Part shown: one piece after another, positions 41,064 through 53,000 of the stretch
Numbering within the stretch: position 1 is the stretch's first letter
Layout: every line of letters starts with the position of its first letter
Origin: Dendrolimus kikuchii
Taxonomy: Eukaryota; Arthropoda; Insecta; Lepidoptera; Lasiocampidae
Direction: 5' to 3'
DNA length: 64,000 bases
Assembly (NCBI GenBank): GCA_019925095.2
Contig: CM034415.1
Span: 9,862,833-9,926,832, forward strand
Position numbers and translations under genes: made by a program
The notes under the pieces: model-generated
The model's database searches: none
The model's input: the letters and a program-made list of their open reading frames with translations, nothing else
What the model was told of the DNA's origin: nothing

Positions 41064-44000
41064 CTGTAAATTGGGTATGATATGAATTATGTTACAATAT
41101 ATTTAAAAATAATAACCAATATTATACTGCTCGCAAATTGTCGTTCGCACTAAAATTTTCATTGGAATCTTTTGAGTTGTTTCGAATCAAAGTCAAACAA
41201 ATTTATTTGCAATCATTCGTTATGCTAAGTGGTATACAGGTTGTGTAATAGTTACCATAGAAACAAATTTTCAGAGACTCATAGACAAAAATTGTAAAAT
41301 CAGCGATTTCAACTTCATTCTTTAGTATGGATACTTACGAAATTAGGGAATAAGGATCGTTTTTCATCAAACTTCGTCTCATTAACGCATCTTAATAGGT
41401 ACAGTCTTTCAACCCACGGCCAGATCATATAGTCCAACATTCCAGGGTTGTTTCCACCAAAATAGTTGGTCCCTGAAAAGAAAATAAACGATGTTCAGAC
41501 GGCTTACTTCCAAGCGCCTTTCGTCGTTCATTTCTGTCCGAAACTTTAAAAAAAAAACAAAGAACAAAGATTTATTTAGAACAATACCAACAAAGTTTAT
41601 ATAAAACAAAAATAAATGGAACATGCATTGTAAAATTTATTTGAATATTAAAAAAAAAAGAAGCAAAAGAAGTTCTAAAACAAAAACGAAAGACGAAATA
41701 CGTTTGAGAGTAAGGCCTCTAAACCGAGCCCGTTTCAATTTCAACATAGTCGCACCGATGTGTACGCGCAAGAAAATAATATTTATACCGCACTCTCTAG
41801 AGTCTAACTCTGTGGTAACAGGTTAATTTTTAAATTTAGAAACTCGGACGTGATTAAGCACTGTATACGCTAGATATGCGTAACTCAGTTAAATTACTTA
41901 AATTATCTCAGTAGCTTAAGGGTACATACCATGGCATCAGTGCTTTGAGTTAATTCAAAATTGCGCCACGGCTCTGCAAAACGGTGCGCAACAAGCGCAT
42001 GCCACCTTGAGTTCCGACGGATTTTACCGCAGGAGCGCAGGCAGTGCATTAACGTAAGCAGTAGGTATTATTTGAGGTAAAGTTAACTCATAAGTTATAT
42101 ACAACCTTTTGGTTTTGAGTCTGAACAATCAAACAGGTTCTTAACGTAATATATACACTAGGGTTTATTCTAAATCAATTTAATATCTATAATTGCTTAT
42201 TGAAACGGTGTAAAATGTTTGATTTATTGAGAGCAATTAAATAAACTATTATTATTTAAGTGTGCATCCACCTACACATTTGGAATAAGAGTGGTAACAA
42301 AATCGGTGCGCGTAGTGAACGGAGTTAGCGCAATTACGCGGCGTAGCGCAGTGTTACCCAGCTCTAGAGTCAGGCCAGCGAATCGTCACTCAAGGGAGTT
42401 TTTGGCGGGAACTGAAAGGGGACGTTGTGCTGTGCAGTTTTATTTTCTAAAAATGTGTAAAAAAATGCACAATAGTTGTAGGATATTGATAGTTTTTAAG
42501 AAGTAATTATGCGTTTTGTGAGAAATGTGAACTGTATAGTCAAATGTGGCCTTTCGAGTTTTCACAAGAACTCTGTTATACGGCGTCGATTGTAGCCTAC
42601 AATCTAACTGCGCCTGGCTGAAAGGCCTACTTGCCAAGCCTTAAACATAAAAAAAATCGTCACTCAATTCTGGCTTAAAAGTCTAGGCCACAGTTGCAAA
42701 TTGAAGTTTTTGGCGGAGACTGAAAAGAGATGTTGTGCTGTGCAGTTTTATTTTCTAAAAATGTGTAAAATTATTCTAAAATGAACAATAGTTGTAGGAT
42801 ATTGATAGTTTTTGAGTAGTAATTGTGTGTTTTGTGAGAAATGTGAACTGTATAGTCAAATGTGGTCTTTTGAGTTGTCACAACAACTCTGATAAATGGC
42901 ACTAGCTGATTACCTACAGTTCAGCTGTGCTACACATAGGCTTAAGAAAATGAAGAAACTATATTGTAAACTAAGATCTGGCTTAAACGCTTAGCTGCCA
43001 AGCCATAAACTTAAATATAAAAAATCGTCACTCAATTCTGGCTTTAAAGTATAGGCCACAGTTGCAATTCACAAACATATTCTACATCATGGCAACGACA
43101 CTGACAGCGTAATTTTAATGTATCGCTTTAATGGTTAGTTAGTTACATCTATGCTAGAACGCGTTACGGGTATTTATGATTAGGTATTTTGAATAAAAAA
43201 TTAAAGTCGACATTAAGAATTATAACATGCCAACTTCACGACATACATATCGCTTTTTAACACAAGCGAAGTCGCGGGCAAAAAATGGCTATTATACAAT
43301 TCTTTAGCTACAGCCATCCCATACCCCTTTTGGTGTGTGTACATATCTGCCCTACTAATCTTATATCTTATACTAATATATAAAGCTGAAGAGTTTGTTT
43401 GTTTGAACGCGCTAATCTCAGGAATTACTGGTCTGATTTGAAAAATTATTTCATTGTTAGATAGCCCATTTATCCAGGAATGCCATGGGCTATATATCAT
43501 TACGCTAAGACCAATAGGAGCGGAGCACCAATGAAGAATGTTTCAAAATCGGGGGGGTTTGAATACAAATTCCACGCGTACGACGTCGCGGGTACAGTTA
43601 GACTGCACATAAAGCTTGATTTTTTTTGTTTTGTTTTTTAAATACCTACACTAAAAAGTTATATAACAAGTATTTCATACATACCTCTAACGCCTAGTTC
43701 CTTTTCAAATATATCCAATGTCTGAATTATTTGTTCGCTTCCAAACGCAAAATTCGTGTCGAAGCACTCTAAGCTGCCTTTTATTAGCTGTAAAGTGAAA
43801 AATTATGCATAATTTTTTGAATAACTAGCATAAAGTGGTGTTTTAGGAGGGCTCGCAAAGTTTACTAGTAATAATTAATTAATTACTAATCATTTTTTTC
43901 TCTCTCTTCCCATGAGGTGCGTTACAAACCGCCCCATGCCCAGAGAGGCAGGCAGATTGCTGGCCTGATGGAAAGCGGTTACCATCACCTATGGACATTT

Positions 44001-47000
44001 GCAACAGCAAAGTTGCTACAAATGCGCCGCTGCTCTCTTAAGGGAGACTGGAACCTAGTCACTAATGCTGGAACACAACTCAAGGTTGTTACCGCGACAT
44101 ACTTTAGACCAGGGGTGATAGCCATCCAGTCAGGCAAATGCCCTACCACCTGGCTGTGGGTGGTTAAGTAGCCTCTTACGACAGGCCGTCCGGCCGCAGG
44201 AAATTGCATTCTTTCTCCGTTCCTGCACGGATAAGACATTTGTCACATCAAAGGTGCTACCAATGTACTGTCACAAGTGCGGGACTCGAATCAAAAATGC
44301 CGTTGGAATTACTATAGAATTTATATCCGTATATATTATATCCGTGCAGGAACAGAGAAAGAATACAATTTCCTGCGGCCGGGCGGCCTGTCGTAAGAGG
44401 CGACTTAACAACCCACAGCCAGGTGGTAGGGCATTTGCCCGACTGGATGGCTACCACCCCTGGTCTAAAATATGTCGCCATAACAACCTTGAGTTGTGTT
44501 CCGGCATTAGTGACCAGGTTCCAGTTTCCCTTAAGAGAGCAGCAGCGCATTTGTAGCAACTTGTTGTTGCAAATGTCCATAGGCGATGGTAACCGCTTTC
44601 CATCAAGTGGGCCGTCTGCCTGTCTGCTGAACTCCTGCCATAAAAAAAAATATATTAGAACTATACAAACACGTATAACACAGGTACAAATATAACTGGA
44701 CACAACCAGTACAAACTGCACGATTCAATAACACGCGCAAAGTCCGTCGCTATACAGATTATCAAATGTACACACGTCTTGTTTGTGTCGTAATGGTCGC
44801 TTGACTGCTTCACCCCTCTGTTCGGGCATTCCTTTATCCTGTACAAATACGATTTGTCTACCTGCCAAGTGTCGACACAATTTCCCATAAAACGTAATCC
44901 GCACACCTTAATTATTCCTGCGAAGGGCCATAAACGAGTACAATACACAATAGACTGTTTTTCTAAGTAAACAAAAGAAGTCCAAATGCGGGAAGGTAAT
45001 AAACTGCGCTTTATGGCAGGCAGGTGTGCATTCACTTTTGTCGGCATGTAACAGTAATGAAACGTTAATAAAAGGCATAAGTGAACGACTGACTGATTTA
45101 TTCATAAGTACCGACACCTTAATAATATGACACGTGACTATCGTCACACTTCTCCCCACTAAATTCTCAAAATATTAAAACTGAAAACTAAACTAATAAG
45201 AAACTAAATACAGGTTAAATTTCTATAAACTTAAATAATGTTTGTTTAGCTCGGTTCAAAGCCCGACGTGTTCAAGCGGACATGTCAGGAGGTGAAGGCG
45301 TCGCCTGCAGTCTAGATGCCTTGGGCTGTGGTGACTTTTCAGGCTGCGGGTTTTGCAGCTCTGTCACTTCTCGCGACAATCTCAGGTCATTGCTACCATC
45401 GCCAGACATGTCCTGGCTACCACCCTTGGCCCGCTTTTCGACCTCCAAGCAATCCAATGTTCTTTGCACCCGTGGGTTCGAATCCCATCCTCGTCGCCAA
45501 TGAAACGTTAATAAAAGGCATAAGTGAAGGACTGACTGATTTATTCATAAGTACCGACACCTTAATAATATGACACGTGACTATCGTCACAAGTACTATC
45601 GCTCTCTAAACGGAAACTGGAACCTGGCCACTAATGCTGAAACGCAATTCAAGATTGTTATAGCGGCATACTCTCCATCAAGAGTAGTAGCCATCCAGAC
45701 GGGCAAACATCCTATACCTGACAGGCCACCCGGCCGCAGGAAATTGTATTCTTTCTCCGTTCCTGCACGGATAGTTTTCAACTATTGCAGTTTGGAAACA
45801 TATTAAAATCTTCCCATATGTAGTTAAGACAAGTTTGTTTGTTACTTACCTCGTTAAATCTCTCAATGAGCAACCTATCTTGCGCCTTCACGTAGGGATC
45901 TCTGGAATGGAGCGGGTTCCTTGCATACTTCTCGTCAAGATAGTCACATATGACTACACTCTCGAAGAGATATTTGTCACCATTTTCCGTCGGGATTTCC
46001 AACACCGGGATCTTTACTGGAATAAGCAAAAAATCCTATGTATTTTTGATCGGTCCAGGGGTTTTTTTTTATAGCTGGAGTACAGCAGACAGGCAGACGG
46101 TTCACCTAATGGAAAACGGTTACCGTCGCCTATGGACGTTTGCAACACCAGAGGTGTCATCAACGCGCTGCCGGCCTCGAAGTAATTTTACGACGCCCTT
46201 TTTAAAAATCCCATATCGTAGCGCTGTGGGAAAACCACGGCTGGGAGCTCATTCCAAAAGGGAAGTCTATGGAAGCACTAAGGCGTCTGCGCAGAAGGGA
46301 GAAGAGTATGATGTGTGACTGTGCCAACCAAACCTACAGGTTGTGTGATGAGCTGGTTCGGGGCACGGAAAGGACCCGATAAAGGGATAAAGAAGGAGCT
46401 TTATGAGTTCACCATAACATTGGAATTTTATAATTGAGGTCAACAATCGAGATAGTAGCTATCGTATCTATATGCGCGGATCCGAAGTTGAAAAAAAAGC
46501 CCCAGATATTCCGTACACACGCTGAAGATATTAGTATAATTTTGTTTCCTTAAGTTGGGGTGTAAATGTTTGTTGAATAATGAAACTCATGCCCAAATAC
46601 TATGTCTGCCTTTGGCTTTAGAGGTATATATCTTGCACATATCTTAAAGATCAGCTCAATTATTGACTCTTACTCAAACCAGGGCGGCCGTCATTTAATA
46701 TAAGTTCATCAACTCACTGTACTTGCCAAAAATCCATTATATCTTACATGTCGGTCGTTTTAACACCGCATACGAATCCGACGACAAAAAATGGCGGCAT
46801 CTTCCATAAACTAAAGAGAAATTGGGGGGACAGAAATAGATATACATACAAACCAGTACACAAAAAGAGAAGGAAATATGTATGTATCAGGAATGTGTGC
46901 GTGAAGTTGTAAAGTTTGAATACGAGATGGCGGTACCATTAATTAAAAATCATTGTTCAGTATTTAATAATAAACACTATCTTTTAAGTTGGGCCAAATC

Positions 47001-50000
47001 ACACATAGTTACAAAATTTCATCAAGATCGGTTTAGTAGTTTCGAAGTTTATCCCGGACATTTTTGTTTTTTTTATTGTAGGAGTTCAGCAGACAGGCAG
47101 ACAGCCCACTTGATGGAAAGCAGTTACCATCGCCTATAAACATTTGCAACACCAAAGGTGCTACAAATGCGCTGCTGATCTCTTAAGGGAGACTGGAACC
47201 TGGTCACTAATTCATGTGGGCAACATTCCTTTTGCGAGGCCCTCTCGTAACGCAAAAAGATGGATTTCAAAAACAATTGAAACTGATTACTGGCACTGGC
47301 AGGCGGTAGTTCCCTGTAATATTTACCCCAAATGTCACTAGCCAAAATAAAAAATATATAAATTTTAGACATTTTAAATGCGACAAAATTTTTACCCGAC
47401 TTGTCTTTGAGATGAAGGTGACGCCCCTAGGAGTGCGAGGCCGTAGAAGGTCGTCATGTCGTCCACGCTTTACGCCGCCTGTTGCGGACAGAATCACCCC
47501 GTAACCTCTACCCCGGAACTACCATACCCCCACGCCCAGCTTACCGCGAGCATGTAGCTCACTCGATTAGCAGCTAAGCGTCTGCTTAAAAGTAGTACCT
47601 TAGCTAGTGCGGTGCGAGCCACCGGTACGGCGTGGTATGCGCTGTGTTCGGCTACCAACAAGAAGCTGCTGCAGAGTCAGCAGAACATCGCCTTGCGGAT
47701 GTGCACGGGCGCGGGTCGGTTCGTAAGGAACGACGTGATCGCCCGCGACTTGAGCATTCCCAGTGTCGAGGGTTTTGTGGCGATGTCGGCGCGTCGTATG
47801 TTCGACTGCGCCGACAACGGCCGCCACACACACCTCCACGGGATTGCTCCCCTGCACGCGCGACCACCTGATCACGAGTCACCAAGATGGCTACCGACCC
47901 CCCGTGACCTCATCCGCCGGGATTAGGGCGATGTTTGAGAGGTCGCGAAAATCTCCGCTAAGCCAATGAAAGGCCACCAGACGCCGCAGATGGCCACCTA
48001 AAGCCCGAGATGGCCATCGAAAGCCGCAGACTGGCCAACCATGCCGCAGACGGAGCCAACGCGAAGCCCGTGATGGCCACCGAAAGCCGCTGATTGGCCG
48101 ACGCGAGCCTGCCGACACTCCCCTATGTGTCTGGCGGCTCCCGTATCTCGTCACCAGGGGGTAGTTGCCCCCCGCGAATAGACCGGGGCAAAGAGCATCA
48201 GCTCGAGGCCCCTTTACCGGCTCTACCACGCCAAGGTAGAGACGACGACCCTCTTAGTTAGCCACCGGCATATCAGTTCGTCATCGTCAAGTATACAACC
48301 AGTTTCCAAATTAAGTTATTATACACATCAGATAAGAAAAGGAATACCAGGAAGCATTTGGACTCTCAGCGTGACTTTTGTGGATCTTGTGAATACCAGT
48401 GTGTTTGATTAGGGTAAGTAGTATTGATCGGTGAAATCGATACAATTAGTGCTATCAATGTTCAAAGGAACATCCAGGTTCTAGTGCTAACTTGCGTTGA
48501 TTAACTTGAACGTGCCGTTTAGTACAGTAGTGCTAATCATACCTATTGCTGTTGCAAGCGCCTATAATAAATACAGTCCATATTTCATTGAATACACCAC
48601 ACGCACCTTACACCGCCTCTGCATCTAAACGAGCAAATACCCAGGGTGTGGGTTGTTATATCGCCTCTTACGACAGGCCGCCACAACGCAGGACATTGTA
48701 TTCTTTCTCCGTTCTTGCACATTCGTGCAGTTTGGGGGCAGCCGCTGATAAATAAATAATAATAATAAGTCCCGCAGGGGGGCTTTGTGGCGAAGCCTTA
48801 GGTGAGTAGCGACACCTCGTGCTGGACTCCGGGGGCCAAGACAAGGCCCCCACCTCCATGCTTGCCTTAGCCAGCCGGCACGGAGTGGAGATCGCTAGAG
48901 CTAAGACTCGAGCTCCAGGGGTGGAAGTGATAAATGGCATCACGTCAGAAGTAGCTTCGGTGAACCTGCAGCCCACCTCTCTACACCCCTTAGCCACTCA
49001 CACCCATGTTGCCCCTGTCTTTATGGCATTTTTTGGGGCCCATGCAGGGAGTGGCGAGTCACCGTCTGCCCATTTTTCCATGTTCCCTGAACATTGCGAC
49101 GGGCAGACGCCATAGTCCTCATATTCCCAGACCCCTAGTACCACTAGCAGTTCACCCCAATAGCCCGGTACTTTTTGTCCTCATTTCCCACAATAGTCCT
49201 ACACTGGCCGGGGCTTGTCCTTGGGTGCATTGTTATATGGCTAAACCAGTCAGGTAGTCTTAGGGGGTCCAGCTTGTATACCTCGTATCTGACTCTCTTC
49301 GCCTCTAGAATAAGCAGTACTCGATGTCCGTAAGGATTCATTTCGACATGATACAGACGTAGCTTGTCCATGAGAGGCGATGGCTGGGTAGGACCTGAAA
49401 AGGAGGAGTATAATTAAGATTTCAAGATTCGACTGACGTATCATCACACGGCCATGATGCTGATTAAAGGAGGGATCAACCAAATTCATTGCATACGATT
49501 GAACTGCTCGGTACTGAAAGAAAAGAACGGTATTCAATGATGATTATGGTGATGCGGACGGTTGGCACGGCTTAGATACTGATATGAAATGACCGGAAAA
49601 TAACTAATCTGATAGCTACAAAGTTGTGTTTTTGCATCGATTTAGAGACTGGGCTTTCGAAATTATATTGTGAAGCTTAACCCAAATCGATTTCACCGCT
49701 TAGGAGATGCATTTCCACGAAACACACGTAATAAGTAGAGGTTTTGTCTATATAATGTATGGACCCTTATGAGCAAATGTCTTCTGCATGGCTCCCATAA
49801 TCTTTTTTTATTTATTGTAAATAGGTTTGTGTTTGACCACGATCACGTCCAGTGCCGGACGATGATGCGGTCGAAGATGGAGCACGCTTACCAGATAGTA
49901 CCTAGTCACACGAGACTTGAAGATTCCCGGATTGTACATTTCTGGAAACATGGACTCTGGTAGTGCATTCCACAATTCTGCCGTACGCAGAAGGAAGTGG

Positions 50001-53000
50001 AGGCGAAACGTTTAGTACGCACTGGTAGCGTTTCCACTGTGAAACGATGGCGTAAACCAGAGCGTCTTATGGTCCGAAGATGGAATGGTGTAGGGGAGAT
50101 CAGGTCAAACAGTTCAACCGCACACTCTCCGAAATGAATCCTATAAAAAAACCGACAGGCCGACATCTATATATATAAAAGAAAGTCGTGTAGTTACACT
50201 ATTTATAACTCGAGAACGGCAGTACCGATTTGGCAGAAAATTGGTGGGGAGGTAGCTTAGAACCAGAAGATGGACATAGGATACTTTTTATCCCGTTGGA
50301 ACCGGTAGGTGGCGCTGAGACCGGGTTCTCGAATGCTAATCACCTGGACCGATTTTGGTGATTTGGTTTTTGCGTGTTTGAGTGGGTGCCCGGATGGTTT
50401 AAATCCACAATTGGAACCGGTAGGTGGCGCTGGGATCAGGTCCTAGATTTTTATTTTTTCAGAGAAGGACAACGTCTGATAATAAATTACCTTCGTACTT
50501 TAATATTTTTTTAATACAATATGTTTTATTTAGAATCCGAACAAATTAAAATAAAAGTCAAGAGGGCCTGAAACGCCGCAATCTATTGGTAATGGACAAT
50601 GCATACATATTTGTAGCTTTCGGTGTCGTACCTCTAGGGCCATGGAGTCCTGAAGCTTATCGACCTATCGAGTTCTATCAGCACGTTTGATAAAGTCTCA
50701 CGTGATGCTAACCTAAATTTAAGGCAGCTAATATATATTTATAGGAGATATTATGAAGCTACAGTTGTAGTAATTACTCGTATAATAATGTTATAGTTTA
50801 GTAGATTTTGTTAGGTATCATGAAACGAAAGCTATTTTAAGGCAGATGTTTATTGATCTGTTGCAGTGGATAACAAGGTTAATTAATGAATACGCTACTG
50901 TTATATTTACTAAACGTTTTGGTGGCATTTGTAATAGGTATTAACAATTTACTAGACATTTTAGATTGCGAACATTTAATTGACGGTAGTTTCAAAAAAA
51001 TATATAGTATTTAAGCGGTGCGTGAAGCCAGGCAGAGACAGTTGTTCCATTCGCTCTTCGGTAAATTGAGTAAGTTAAATGTTTATTTAGGGAAATATGC
51101 TTATGCGATTTAATAAATTTTATACTAATACTAGCGGCCCCGACAGACGTTGTCCTGCCTTTAAAAAATAAAATTCTAGAACCCGATCCCAGAGCCACGT
51201 ACCGGTTCTAATTGTGAATCTAAACCATCCGGGTACCCACTCAAACACACAAAAACAAAATCACCAAAATCGCTCCAGGTGATTAGGAGGATTCCAGAAC
51301 CCGATCTCAGCGCCACCTACCGGTTCTAATTGTGAATCTAAAAGAGTAATACATTTTTTTTATTCTAAGTCATGACAAAATAAGATTAAAAATTTTGCCA
51401 AAAAATTAAAGTTTATAATTAACAAATAAAAAACAGGGGTTGATCGTAGAGGGGTGAAAATTTAAGGTTGTATGTATTTTTTAATGCTGTATCCTAAAAA
51501 AATAAAATAAAAAAAAATATCCAAAAAATAAAATAAACAATTTGGGGTGGACACCCCTTATCACTTAGGGGTTTGAAAAATAGATAGTAGCCGATTCTCT
51601 GAACATGCATAAAAAATTTCATAAGAATCGGTCAAGCTGTTTCGGAAGAGTTTGTTTGTTTGTTTGATTGAACGCGCTAATCCAATAGGAGCTGAGCACC
51701 AATGAAAAATGTTTCACAATCGGGGGTTTTTTAACTAGAAGAAGCTAGTGTGTTAATATGTGGAGAATTGAGATGGTAAAACGACTGTAATTGCGAGTCT
51801 TAGGGCGACTAGAAAGGGAGATTTAAGGTCATCGGGTCAGGTGGGGCCCATTCTTCATGTCGTCTTAGTTATGTATCCAAATGTGTTGCTATAAAATTAC
51901 TGATTAGTTATTTTTTCTATTGTTTCTGTGATTACGATATATGTGTTTACTAGCTGTCCCTCCGATTTTGAAACATTCTTCATTGGTGCTCCGCTCCTAT
52001 TGGTCTTAGGGTGATGATATAGCCTATAGCCTTCCTCGATAAATGGGCTATCCAACACTGAAAGAATTTTTCAAATCAAACCAGTAGTTCCTGAGATTAG
52101 CGCGTTCAATCAAACAATATATTAGTATATTTGGCTACAACACTAACACTTACATTTTAAATATCGCGATATCTTTTGACTGAAACGTACGAATTGAATA
52201 ATTCAAAAAGTTCTAGAAAGGCATCGAATTCGTCTTGAATATGGAGTAATTTATTTTGATTAGGATTAATACCAAGGTACAAAATAAAGAGTTTTTGAAG
52301 CGACGGCATTTTAGTTATTTAAAAAAATAAAGGAAAACTTATTGTGAGATTACTACAAAAGTTAGACATATGGTTACGCGATATTTTTTGTAGACAATCA
52401 TATGTTCTGCAAAGTGGTAGTACATTGTTTTGTTCTATAATCAATAGTTTTCGCAGCGCACGCCGTGTAAGGATTTTTTCGGCTCATTTTTTTACACCTT
52501 GGGTTACATTATTGGACTTTCAGTAAGGATCCCTAATTTTTTTGAAAATATAATATAGCCTATAGCCTTCCTCGATAAATGTACTATTCAACACTGAAAG
52601 AATTTTTCAAATCGGACAAGCGGTTCCTGAGATTAGCGCGTTTAAACAAACAAACAAACTCTTCAGCTTTATAATATTAGTACAGATTTGATTTGTTATG
52701 CGAAGTTTCGATGACGCTTACACACGTGACCAAAGGGCTGGCCAGTATTAAAGGCAGCGTGTTAGCCCTGCTAGTCAACGGGAAAATGCGGCCGGCGTTT
52801 TGGTAACGTTCAGATCTACATAGATAGTCTTACATAGTTGTTTGTTCACAAAAAAAATTCCTCAAATAATAATTACGTGCAATCAGTCATTATACCGAAA
52901 ACCTCAAGTTTATTCTTGACTTAAACTAGATTTTAGATTGTACACTATTCTAAACATTTTTACGTGAAAAACAAACACGCATAGATACTAAAGAGTGACT

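Larger units (their letters stand above)
45058..45591 (-). mobile_element. TRIM (terminal-repeat retrotransposon in miniature)
   Basis: Two 91-bp direct repeats (45058-45148 and 45501-45591) with TG...CA termini differ at one base. Read on the - strand, the left LTR is followed after one base by TGGCGACGAGGATGGGATT, complementary to the CCA-bearing 3' end of tRNA-Ser. The right LTR is preceded by the purine tract AGTGGGGAGAAG, a polypurine tract. Internal region only 352 bp, no gag or pol. The LTR contains AATAAA (- strand). Flanks AGTAA / AGTAC are a near-perfect 5-bp target duplication. Low LTR divergence implies a recent insertion; proteins must come from another element. Confidence 0.85.

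Noticed and set aside
44257..44721. 154-codon - strand ORF
   Set aside because: Runs antisense across a retroposon nested in an LTR; the protein shows only translated family A sequence.
44661..45047. 128-codon - strand ORF
   Set aside because: Lies wholly inside the solo LTR; no gag, pol or env motif and not conserved in frame with the other LTR copy.
45272..45460. gag-like gene of the TRIM
   Set aside because: Short, without zinc knuckle or other gag feature; kept only as a low-confidence ORF.
45451..45499. possible functional tRNA-Ser gene
   Set aside because: Only the 3' half is present and it includes CCA, so it is a retroelement primer-site copy.
47600..48229. several GC-rich overlapping ORFs on both strands
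   Set aside because: Only the + frame at 47612-47926 matches a LINE; the others are high-GC shadows.
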